In this document: in pieces, positions 56,098 to 64,000 of the stretch
How the letters are laid out: the number at the start of each line of letters is the position of its first letter
How positions within the stretch are numbered: the stretch's first letter is position 1
Assembly: GCF_000161935.1 (NCBI RefSeq)
Contig: NZ_GG698807.1
Coordinates: 21,966-85,965 of the forward strand
From: Limosilactobacillus coleohominis 101-4-CHN
Lineage (GTDB): Bacteria; Bacillota; Bacilli; Lactobacillales; Lactobacillaceae
Direction: 5' to 3'
DNA length: 64,000 nucleotides
Position numbers and translations under genes: made by a program
Notes under the pieces: model-generated
The model's database searches: none
The model's input: only the letters and a program-made list of their open reading frames with translations
What the model was told of the DNA's origin: nothing

Positions 56098-57120
56098 GTC
56101 GTTACGAAGAAGCTGGTGTGAACATTGAAGCGGGTTACGAATTAGTGAACCGGATTAAAGAAGCGGTTAATAGCACCCATCGCCAGGGAATGATGACTGG
56201 AATTGGAAGTTTTGGCGGAATGTTTGATTTAGGTGAACTAAAATTTCGCCACCCGATTTTGATTTCTGGAACCGACGGGGTCGGCACCAAGTTACTGATT
56301 GCCCAGCAAATGAATCGACATTATACGATTGGTATTGACGTAGTTGCCATGTGCGTAAATGATGTTTTGGCTCAGGGGGCTGAACCCTTGTACTTTTTGG
56401 ATTACATTGCAACTGGCCATAATGATCCTGCTAAAATGGCGCAAATTGTTGAAGGAGTAGCGACCGGTTGCCAGCAAGCAAACGCAGCATTGGTTGGCGG
56501 GGAAACTGCAGAAATGCCAGATATGTATTCTGAAGATGAGTATGATTTAGCAGGAACGGTTACTGGTGTGGTGGAAAAGGATGCCCTACTAACTAGTGCC
56601 AATCCAGAAGCAGGCGATATTTTGGTTGGGTTACCTTCCAGCGGGCTGCACTCAAACGGTTTTTCACTCGTGCGCCAGATTCTCTTTAAAGACCATCAGA
56701 TTCAATTGAATGATCAACCAGAAATTCTGGGTGGTGAAACGGTGGGAACGACGTTACTGACCCCAACCAAAATCTATGTTCAAGCAGTTTTACCATTACT
56801 CAAAGACCATTTAAAGCCATATTACCGGTGGCGGTCTCCCCGAAAATGTTCCACGAATGATTGGTGATGCTTTACAAGCGCGGATCGATCCGCAATGTTG
56901 GCCACAATTACCCATTTTTAACTATCTAAAGCAACTGGGGCAATTGGCGGATGACGATTGCTGGAAGACCTTCAATATGGGAATTGGGATGGTACTAGCA
57001 GTTGCTCCTGAAAATGTTGAATTAGTTCAGAACCGCCTTGCTGAAGCTGGCGAACGCAGTTATCAAATCGGTCGTTTGATAAAGCGGCCCCAAGGCAGTA
57101 CCAAGATTGAGATTAAGTGA
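56094..57120 (+). pseudogene. purM: purM, AIR synthetase with a small internal deletion
   Basis: The first frame runs with family motifs ([48 protein letters not shown]) to LLKDHLK, then goes out of frame. The expected [17 protein letters not shown] continues in another frame from 56818. Comparison with the family indicates that about four residues and a few bases are lost near 56811-56818 (a deletion of 3n+2 bases, about 11). This is not a homopolymer slip, so it is more likely a true mutation. GTG start overlapping the purF stop. Confidence 0.92.
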
Positions 57121-57129
57121 GGTTGGACG

Positions 57130-57708
57130 ATGAGAGTGGCAATTTTTGCTTCCGGAAACGGAACTAATTTTGAAGTATTAACCAAGCAATTTCAAAACCA
57201 CCAGTTAGCCGGCAATGTTGTGTTGCTATTTTGTGATCATCCTGACGCTTATGTGATGAAAAGGGCACAACATTTGAATGTTCCAGCATTCAGTTGGACG
57301 GTTAAAGAAGCTGGTGGAAAAGAAGCCTATGAAAAGCGGCTTTTAAAGTTATTACAGACGCAAAAAATTGATTTGATTTTATTAGCTGGTTACTTGCGAG
57401 TGGTGGGTGCGACGATTTTGGATCAGTATGAGAGACGCATCATTAATTTACACCCCGCATGGTTACCGGAGTATCCTGGCTTACATTCGATTGAACGGGC
57501 GTACCGCGACCAAGCTTCTGAAACTGGCGTGACCGTACACTTTATTGATCGCGGCTTGGATACGGGGCCGATTATCATGCAAGAGCGGGTGCCAATCCAC
57601 TCAGATGATTCACTAGCTGAACTCGAAAACCGGGTGCACGAAGTGGAGCATCGTCTGTATCCCCAAGCAGTTAAGCAGGTTCTAAGTCAATTAACAACAA
57701 AGGAGTAG
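57130..57708 (+). CDS. purN: Phosphoribosylglycinamide formyltransferase PurN
   Basis: 192 residues. [13 protein letters not shown] at the N-terminus, [16 protein letters not shown] and [20 protein letters not shown] contain the conserved His and the folate-binding region, and [17 protein letters not shown] holds the catalytic Asp region. Uses 10-formyl-THF from Fhs. Ribosome site GAGGTTGG. Confidence 0.97.
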   Translation: MRVAIFASGNGTNFEVLTKQFQNHQLAGNVVLLFCDHPDAYVMKRAQHLNVPAFSWTVKEAGGKEAYEKRLLKLLQTQKIDLILLAGYLRVVGATILDQYERRIINLHPAWLPEYPGLHSIERAYRDQASETGVTVHFIDRGLDTGPIIMQERVPIHSDDSLAELENRVHEVEHRLYPQAVKQVLSQLTTKE

Positions 57709-57715
57709 ATTACCA

Positions 57716-59254
57716 ATGAAGCGTGCCTTAGTAAGTGTTTCTGATAAGACAAATTTAGTACCATTTGTTCAAGGATTAGCAGAGAATGACTTTGAAATTG
57801 TTTCGACCGGCGGCACCAAGCGAATTTTAGACGATGCTGGTATCAAAACCATTAGTATTGAAGAGGTGACCCATTTTTCTGAAATCTTGGATGGTCGGGT
57901 GAAGACTCTGAACCCGTACGTTCATGGTGGCCTATTGGCCCGGCGTGAAGTTCCTGAACATATGGCGACACTGAAAGAACACCATATTACCCCAATTGAT
58001 TTGGTATGTGTAAACCTGTACCCATTCAAACAAACAATTGAAAAAGCAGGGGTCAGTTTAGCGGAAGCAATCGAAAATATCGATATTGGCGGTCCATCGA
58101 TGGTGCGGTCGGCTGCTAAGAACTACCGTGACGTTACCGTAGTCACCGATATTAATGATTACGATCAGGTGCTAGCAGAAATTAAGCAAAGTGGGGAAAC
58201 TACTTTAGCAACCCGCGCACAATTAGCGGCCAAGGCCTTTCGAACTACAGCAGCCTATGATGCCCTGATTGCCCAATACCTGACCGACCGAGAAGAATTA
58301 GCGGATCCGGAAAAGCTGACGTTAACGTACGACCTTAAAGAAACGATGCGTTACGGAGAAAATTCACATCAACAGGCCTGGTTGTATGAAGATGCTCTAC
58401 CCAAGGCTTACTCGGTCTTGGCGGCCCACCAACTTCATGGAAAAAAGCTATCATATAACAACATCAAAGATGCAGATGAAGCGTTACGGTGCATTCGCGA
58501 ATTCGATCAACCAACCGTTGTTGCAATGAAACACATGAATCCATGTGGAATTGGACGTGGTCAGACAATTGAACAGGCTTGGCAGCGTGCTTATCAAGCA
58601 GATTCAGTATCAATTTTTGGTGGTGTGATTGCCTTAAACCGGCCAGTTGATTTAGCAACGGCGGAACACATGCATAAAATTTTCTTAGAAATCGTGATTG
58701 CGCCAAGCTTTGATGATGATGCTTATCAATTATTAGCGAAAAAGAAAAATATTCGCCTACTGACGGTTGATTTTACTAAGAAAGATGAATCAACTAAACG
58801 TGAAGTTGTGTCTGTCATGGGTGGTTTACTAACGCAGGATCAGGATGTTTTAGAAGAAGATGCCCATGATTGGCAATGCGTAACTGAGGCGAAACCAACA
58901 GAAAGTCAATTACAATCGTTGATGTTTGCTTGGAAGGCGGTTAAACATGCTAAATCCAACGCCATTGTAGTTGCTAACGATGAACGTACATTAGGGGTTG
59001 GTGAAGGACAGCCAAATCGAATTGATTCATTAAAGATTGCGGTCAAACATGCTGGAGATGCCATTGATGACCGAACGGTGATGGCTTCGGACGCCTTCTT
59101 CCCGTTTGGGGATTGTATTGAATTTGCTGGTCAACATGGGATTAAAGCGGTTGTTCAACCCGGTGGGTCTATTCGGGATCAAGAATCAATTGATATGGCG
59201 AATAAGTACGGCATCGCAATGGTTACAACCGGTGTTCGCCATTTCCGTCACTAG
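57716..59254 (+). CDS. purH: AICAR transformylase/IMP cyclohydrolase PurH
   Basis: 512 residues, two-domain enzyme for the last two steps to IMP. N-terminal MGS-like cyclohydrolase domain ([34 protein letters not shown]), then the transformylase domain with [14 protein letters not shown] and [15 protein letters not shown], and the C-terminal [20 protein letters not shown]. Follows purN by 7 bases with AAGGAG. Confidence 0.97.
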   Translation: MKRALVSVSDKTNLVPFVQGLAENDFEIVSTGGTKRILDDAGIKTISIEEVTHFSEILDGRVKTLNPYVHGGLLARREVPEHMATLKEHHITPIDLVCVNLYPFKQTIEKAGVSLAEAIENIDIGGPSMVRSAAKNYRDVTVVTDINDYDQVLAEIKQSGETTLATRAQLAAKAFRTTAAYDALIAQYLTDREELADPEKLTLTYDLKETMRYGENSHQQAWLYEDALPKAYSVLAAHQLHGKKLSYNNIKDADEALRCIREFDQPTVVAMKHMNPCGIGRGQTIEQAWQRAYQADSVSIFGGVIALNRPVDLATAEHMHKIFLEIVIAPSFDDDAYQLLAKKKNIRLLTVDFTKKDESTKREVVSVMGGLLTQDQDVLEEDAHDWQCVTEAKPTESQLQSLMFAWKAVKHAKSNAIVVANDERTLGVGEGQPNRIDSLKIAVKHAGDAIDDRTVMASDAFFPFGDCIEFAGQHGIKAVVQPGGSIRDQESIDMANKYGIAMVTTGVRHFRH

Positions 59255-59276
59255 GATTTGTTAAAAGGAGAACCGG

Positions 59277-60533
59277 ATGACGCAACAACAAAATGTATTA
59301 GTAGTGGGTGAAGGTGGTCGTGAATTTGCCATTGCCAAGAAATTGCAAGAGAGTACCCATGTGCAACAGGTTTACTGTGCTCCAGGCAATGTCGGCATGG
59401 AATCTGTAGGTATCCAACAAGTTGACATTGCAGAAAATGATTTTCCTCGATTGATTGACTTTGCTAAGACCCATGAGATTGCTTGGACTTTTGTGGGACC
59501 TGAGGATAGTCTTGTGGAAGGAATTGTTGATGAATTTCATGCGGCTGGTCTCAAGATTTACGGTCCCACCGCACGCGCTGCCCAGTTAGAAGGATCGAAA
59601 GATTATGCCTTGAATTTTATGGATCATTATGGGGTTCCAACGGCAAAACACCATGGTTATCGTGATCAAACAGCGGCACTAAAGGGGCTGGATGAATTTG
59701 GTTTTCCATTAGTCATTAAAGAAAATGGTTTAGCAGGCGGTAAAGGAGTAGTAATTGTTCGGGATCGTGCAGAAGCAGTGAGAACAGTTGAAGAAATGTT
59801 TGCCAATGGTCAATCACGACTGGTGCTCGAAGAATGTTTGGTGGGGCCTGAATACTCACTTTTTTTGGCCTTGAGTAATGGTCATTATCGGATTTTACCA
59901 ATGGCTCAAGATCATAAACGAGCTTATGATGGTGATCGGGGACCAAATACCGGTGGAATGGGCGCTTATAGTCCTCTCCCCCAATTAGCCAAAAATGATT
60001 ATCAACGGATGATTGACGAAGTAGTAAAACCCACGGTCCAGGGATTGGTTGCTGGGAACTATCACTACCATGGGATTCTTTACATTGGTTTAATCATGAC
60101 CGTTGCAGGGCCGAAAGTCATTGAGTATAACGTTCGATTAGGGGATCCGGAAACCCAAGTTATTTTACCCCGCTTAACAACGGATTTATACGAATTAGTT
60201 GATGCTGCATTAAAGGATGAGCCATTACCTGAGATTCAGGTTAGTGAACAAGCGACCTTTGGGGTTGTAGTTGCTGCGGAAGGCTATCCGCAAAAGCCTG
60301 TTCATGGACAACCACTAGTAAAATTACCGGCTATGGACGGGGTAGTAATTGACTATGCTAATGTGAAGGGTGATCTTAACCATTTGCGAGGTGCGGGTGG
60401 TCGTCTATTGATGGTTCTTTCGATGGCCGACTCTTTGCAAGTGGCACATGATCAGGTCTACCAGTACCTTGACCAACGCCATTTACAACAATGCTATTAC
60501 CGCCATGATATTGGGTCTAAAGCTGGACTCTAG
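59277..60533 (+). CDS. purD: Phosphoribosylamine--glycine ligase PurD
   Basis: 418 residues, ATP-grasp. VLVVGEGGREFAIAKKLQ at the N-terminus, FPLVIKENGLAGGKGVVI and NVRLGDPETQVILPRL are diagnostic. Makes GAR from PRA and glycine. Usual place at the end of the pur operon. Ribosome site AAAAGGAG. Confidence 0.97.
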   Translation: MTQQQNVLVVGEGGREFAIAKKLQESTHVQQVYCAPGNVGMESVGIQQVDIAENDFPRLIDFAKTHEIAWTFVGPEDSLVEGIVDEFHAAGLKIYGPTARAAQLEGSKDYALNFMDHYGVPTAKHHGYRDQTAALKGLDEFGFPLVIKENGLAGGKGVVIVRDRAEAVRTVEEMFANGQSRLVLEECLVGPEYSLFLALSNGHYRILPMAQDHKRAYDGDRGPNTGGMGAYSPLPQLAKNDYQRMIDEVVKPTVQGLVAGNYHYHGILYIGLIMTVAGPKVIEYNVRLGDPETQVILPRLTTDLYELVDAALKDEPLPEIQVSEQATFGVVVAAEGYPQKPVHGQPLVKLPAMDGVVIDYANVKGDLNHLRGAGGRLLMVLSMADSLQVAHDQVYQYLDQRHLQQCYYRHDIGSKAGL

Positions 60534-60576
60534 TAAGCAGGTGCAAATAAAAATTGGGTCAACCACTTGCTACCTA

Positions 60577-60605
60577 TTGGAATTTATTTCCGAATGGATT
60601 AAAAT
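60577..60605 (+). promoter_or_regulatory. Promoter of gpmA
   Basis: TTGGAA (60577-60582), 17 bases, TAAAAT (60600-60605). Confidence 0.6.
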
Positions 60606-60659
60606 ATTGGGGTAATGCATTTTTATTGCGAGATTTAAGAAGAAAGAGGTCAATTGGAC

Positions 60660-61355
60660 ATGGCTAAATTAGTATTGATTCGTCACGGTCAAAGTGAATG
60701 GAACCTTTCAAACCAATTTACTGGTTGGGTTGATGTTGATTTAAGTGAAAAGGGTGTTGAACAAGCCAAGGCTGCTGGTAAGGCGATTGCTGAACATGGC
60801 TTGCAATTTGATTACGCCTATACTTCAGTTTTGAAGCGGGCAATCAAGACTCTGCACTACGCTCTTGAAGAATGTGATCAACTTTGGATCCCAGAATTTA
60901 AGACGTGGCGTTTAAACGAACGTCACTACGGTGCACTTCAAGGCCACAATAAGAAGAAGGCTGCTGAAAAGTACGGTGACGAACAAGTCCACATTTGGCG
61001 TCGTTCATACGATGTTTTGCCACCATTGCTGGGGGCAGATGACGAAGGTTCTGCTGCTAAGGATCGTCGTTACGCTAATTTAGACCCACGGGCAATTCCG
61101 GGTGGTGAAAACTTAAAGGTTACTTTGGAACGAGTTATTCCATTGTGGCAAGATGAAATTGCGCCAAAGCTTTTGGATAACAAGAACGTTATTATTGCAG
61201 CACACGGTAACTCATTACGTGCGCTCTCCAAGTACATTGAACAAATCTCTGATGAAGACATCATGAACTTGGAAATGGCAACTGGCCAACCAGTTGTTTA
61301 CACCTTCGACGACAAGTTAAATGTGTTGGATAAGGAAAAGTACGACATCGACTAA
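60660..61355 (+). CDS. gpmA: 2,3-bisphosphoglycerate-dependent phosphoglycerate mutase
   Basis: 231 residues, glycolytic enzyme. The phospho-histidine signature [12 protein letters not shown] is at the N-terminus; [13 protein letters not shown] and [10 protein letters not shown] hold the remaining active-site residues. Strong codon bias as expected for glycolysis. ATG 60660 is 9 bases after AAAGAGG; the in-frame TTG at 60654 is less likely. Confidence 0.97.
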   Translation: MAKLVLIRHGQSEWNLSNQFTGWVDVDLSEKGVEQAKAAGKAIAEHGLQFDYAYTSVLKRAIKTLHYALEECDQLWIPEFKTWRLNERHYGALQGHNKKKAAEKYGDEQVHIWRRSYDVLPPLLGADDEGSAAKDRRYANLDPRAIPGGENLKVTLERVIPLWQDEIAPKLLDNKNVIIAAHGNSLRALSKYIEQISDEDIMNLEMATGQPVVYTFDDKLNVLDKEKYDID

Positions 61356-61371
61356 TGTTGATGAGTAATAA

Positions 61372-61406
61372 TAAAAGGCTGGGTCTTAACTCAGCCTTTT
61401 ATTTTG
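61372..61406 (+). terminator. Terminator of gpmA
   Basis: AAAAGGCTGGG and TCAGCCTTTT form a stem with A and T flanks. Confidence 0.88.
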
Positions 61407-61440
61407 CAAATGGTTCAATCAAGCCGAAGGGAGCAGAAAA

Positions 61441-62940
61441 ATGGTTTGGACATGGGATGTCATTAGACGAGTAATCGAAGTATTATGGCTGATTAATATT
61501 GGGTTTGCGATTTGGACGGTTTTCCGTAGTCGCCGGGATATTGCTTCCACCTGGGCATGGTTGCTAGTATTGACGGTCTTTCCGGTAGTTGGCTTTATTA
61601 TTTATTTGATCTTTGGCCGTCAGCTTTCCCAGAACGATATTTTTACGATGCGTGCAGAAGACCAAAAGGTTCAAGAACACTTTTAAAAAAAACAGCACCG
61701 GTTAATTAATAAGCATCGTCTCTTACCAGCGGCTGTTAAACATACTAAGGACCGGATGATGGTCCAGGCACTATTAAATAATAGTGAATCTTTAATTACG
61801 TTTGATAATCAAGTGGAATTATTTACTGACGGGCACGTTAAGTTTGCACACCTAATTGATGATCTTAATCATGCTCACTCCATGATTAGCCTGGAATACT
61901 ATACTTTTTATGATGATGGTTTAGGAAACCGGGTTTTACAGGCTTTAGAAAAGGCTGCGAGTCGTGGGGTTAAAGTCCGTGTTCTCTATGATGCAAGTGG
62001 TTCGCGTGGGACAAAGCCAAGCTTTTTTGCGCACTTACGGGAACTGGGTGGTGATGCCCAACCATTCGTTTCAGCTCCAGCACATTGGTTTATGACCCCG
62101 CGGATGAACTATCATTTACACCGTAAGTTAGTAATTATTGATCATCAAGTCGGTTATATTGGTGGTTTTAATATTGGTGATCAATACCTCGGTCTGGCCC
62201 CCAAGTTTGGTTATTGGCGGGATACTCATCTGCGGGTAGCTGGTCAGGCAGCCCAGATTATGGAAGTGCGGTTCGCAATGGACTGGAATACTAGTTGCCG
62301 ACGTTCTCGACTCCCCAAAATGAATCTAGATCATACTTTAGGAAGTTTTACAATTAAGCGACCAACGAGTGAAGACATGCAACATCATGAATTAGTTCCA
62401 ATGCAGATTGTTTCATCAGGGCCGGATAATCAACGATTTGCGATTCGGCGAGGGTATGAAAACCTCATTAGTCGAGCAACGCAGTATGTTTATATTCAAA
62501 CGCCGTACTTAATCCCGGAACCTTCAGTGCTAGAAGCGTTAATCATTGCGGCCCATAGTGGAGTGGACGTGCGCGTGATGATTCCATGTAAACCTGATCA
62601 TCCATTTGTTTACCGGGCCACGGAGTATTATGCTAAGTACCTGGTTAATAACGGGGTTAAAGTTTATAAGTATGATCATGGCTTTATTCACGCCAAGACC
62701 ATGGTGGCTGATGGCACCTTAGCATCGGTCGGTTCAGCCAATATGGATTATCGAAGCTTTAGTTTGAATTTTGAAGTGAATGCCTTTACTTATAGTCATG
62801 AGTTAGCGGAGCGCTTGCGGGACGCATTTGAACAAGATTTACAACAATCCACACGTCTGACGCCGGAATACTTTGATCAACAAACCAGATGGCACCAATT
62901 TAAAGAGTACTTCTCACGATTATTGTCGCCCATCTTATAA
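61441..62940 (+). pseudogene. cls: cls, cardiolipin synthase with an in-frame stop after the membrane anchor
   Basis: One frame of 500 codons with TAA at 61684-61686 (codon 82). Before it: two N-terminal membrane segments (about residues 13-31 and 38-58), as in Cls. After it: both PLD catalytic motifs, HLHRKLVIIDHQVGYIGGFN and FIHAKTMVADGTLASVGSAN. The stop sits in EHF-stop-KKQHR, in a T4A8 tract; a one-base change (AAA or CAA to TAA) explains it. Re-initiation at ATGATG (61756) could make the soluble catalytic part without its anchor. Cardiolipin would be reduced or made by another Cls. Confidence 0.9.
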
Positions 62941-62946
62941 AAAAAC

Positions 62947-62994
62947 GAAATAGGGTTCCAGAAGTTCGGTTTTACCGAGTGCTGGAACCCTATT
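62947..62994 (+). repeat. Conserved cruciform repeat, copy 2 (terminator between cls and the bile salt hydrolase gene)
   Basis: AAATAGGGTTCCAG and CTGGAACCCTATTT are exact complements; the interior has an inner dyad CGGT-TTT-ACCG. It lies 6 bases after cls between convergent genes and would work in both directions. It matches the element at 18279-18319 along its length, in the same orientation relative to the gene ending beside it. Confidence 0.8.
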
Positions 62995-63016
62995 TGTGGA
63001 TCGTGTGTTCTAGATT

Positions 63017-64000
63017 TTAGTTCACATGATTGATTGCTTGTTGGTTAATAAATGGGTAAGAAGTTAATTGCTGGCTAGCTAAGTCGACCTTATTCATATC
63101 CACACAGTTGATTTGATTGTTGGTGTAGGTTGTGTAGTAAAGGCTTCCCTTATCTAGATCATAGCCGACCGTGTAAATTGTGTATTCAAACTTAGCGGGG
63201 TTAGTTGCAACTTGGTCAAGACCGCTTTGCTGTTCGACCGAGTGCATCACGTGGAATAATTGAGTAATGTTGGCAATTTCATCATGCTCTGGCCAGTTGG
63301 CATTGTATTTATTAAAGGTGGCCCGAACAAAACGACTTTCAGCGTCCATTCCGCCAGGGAGGTTACGAGTACCTAATCCACGGCTGTAATCAGTTAAGTT
63401 GACTTGGTCAGAAAATGTGTTGGCAAGGGTGTTAGCTGATAAAGTACGGTAATTATTGAGGTTGAAGAGTTGTTTGGGGAATGAAGGGTTATTAGTTAAT
63501 ACACCAACGGGATCGTCATAAACATGGACACCATCGCGATCGCTTTCAACGACGATGGCGGATGTTTGATCAGCGATTAACCAGTGTAATGGAGAAGCAG
63601 GCAAGTTAGGACTGAATTGCCGGTTAGTAACGTTGACATTCGTTAATAATTTTTTAGCTTCATCAACAGTTGCACATTGACCTAAAACCCATGGTATTAA
63701 TTCAAAGGAGGCAACATTTTTGTATCCAGCTTTGCTGTCAGCGTAGAAAGCATTGTCAGGATAATTAAGGCCACCCATTGCTAGTCCGTGCTCATTGGCA
63801 GCGTCGAAGTATAAGGGATAGTCATTCATCACAGCAGCAACCCCTATCAAGGCATAATGTTGATTAAGATCATCAACTTCGTGAAAATTGAACGGCTTGT
63901 TACGTGGTGTAATCACCACCTGTTGGCCGTATGATATTTCTAAATCCAGATTGCGGCCAAAATAATGATGATTAGCCACAGTAAAACTCATTGCAGTACA
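63017..64000 (-). CDS. Choloylglycine hydrolase family protein (bile salt hydrolase type), 5' end outside the window
   Basis: Ntn-hydrolase of the bile salt hydrolase/penicillin V acylase family. An internal ATG at 63991 is not the true start: the frame continues upstream as C-T-A-M-S-F-T, and TGT (64000-63998) is the expected second codon, giving the catalytic Cys2 after a start Met just beyond the window. Further family residues: GRNLDLE (Arg and Asp near residues 18-21), NEHGLAMGGLNYP, LTNNPSFP (active-site Asn) and SRFVRATF (Arg). Complete protein is about 328 residues. BSH versus penicillin acylase cannot be settled from sequence alone; a BSH role suits a gut lactobacillus. Confidence 0.9.
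   Translation of the reverse strand, partial: CTAMSFTVANHHYFGRNLDLEISYGQQVVITPRNKPFNFHEVDDLNQHYALIGVAAVMNDYPLYFDAANEHGLAMGGLNYPDNAFYADSKAGYKNVASFELIPWVLGQCATVDEAKKLLTNVNVTNRQFSPNLPASPLHWLIADQTSAIVVESDRDGVHVYDDPVGVLTNNPSFPKQLFNLNNYRTLSANTLANTFSDQVNLTDYSRGLGTRNLPGGMDAESRFVRATFNKYNANWPEHDEIANITQLFHVMHSVEQQSGLDQVATNPAKFEYTIYTVGYDLDKGSLYYTTYTNNQINCVDMNKVDLASQQLTSYPFINQQAINHVN

Overview
The window reads as the chromosome of a low-GC Gram-positive lactic acid bacterium (Lactobacillaceae). A complete dltXABCD operon, four T-box leaders, an rsmG-noc-parA-parB block, an IMP dehydrogenase without CBS domains, a glutamate decarboxylase/antiporter acid-resistance locus and a bile salt hydrolase family gene all point to a gut-associated lactobacillus. 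A heterofermentative Limosilactobacillus is my best guess, but nothing in the window proves the genus.

Layout. 1-4500 (minus): teichoic acid D-alanylation operon. 4774-9022: sbcDC nuclease. 9026-10600: T-box leader and serS. 10713-12627: MFS transporter, tRNA-Glu, TetR regulator. 12785-21500: two glutamate decarboxylase systems. The first (gadC, gadB) is intact. The second (gadC2 with a frameshift, gadB2 with an amber codon) is decayed. Between them lie a dead group II intron, a divergent Spx-like regulator overlapped by a tiny membrane peptide, and an IS3-type transposase remnant. gltX follows directly, so glutamyl-tRNA synthetase, tRNA-Glu and glutamate decarboxylation cluster. 23252-25003: deoC and a SorC-type DeoR behind a perfect 38-bp palindrome. 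25060-27877 (minus): trpS (frameshifted) and tyrS, each with its own T-box. 27931-29533: T-box controlled amino acid permease. 29933-32238: nucleoside transporter and nucleoside hydrolase. 32298-37029: rsmG, noc, parA, parB, DUF951 and ychF, an arrangement usual near oriC. 37065-44967: DUF1129 membrane protein, guaB, a two-component system overlapping a D,D-carboxypeptidase, azlCD and an AI-2E family permease. 44971-60533: formate-THF ligase and purine genes purEKB and purCSQLFMNHD, with PurR-like operators at three points. 60577-64000: gpmA, a cardiolipin synthase with a premature stop, and a bile salt hydrolase whose first codon lies just outside the window.

Working together. Fhs supplies 10-formyl-THF for PurN and PurH, and GuaB consumes the IMP. 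However, purL carries two homopolymer indels and purM a small internal deletion, so de novo purine synthesis looks broken as sequenced. The nucleoside uptake and salvage genes (NupC, nucleoside hydrolase, DeoC) would become more important. Interrupted genes are unusually frequent: gadC2, gadB2, trpS, purL (two lesions), purM, cls and a P-type ATPase fragment. Some are real decay, such as the gad duplicate, the intron and the ATPase stub. Homopolymer cases in trpS and purL could be assembly errors.

The observations I rate highest are: a conserved hairpin between a strong Shine-Dalgarno and the start codon of both gadB copies; the divergent Spx protein with its overlapping 33-residue membrane peptide; a conserved cruciform repeat downstream of two unrelated genes; and an inside-out pair of parS half-sites in the promoter region of the rsmG-noc-parAB cluster.
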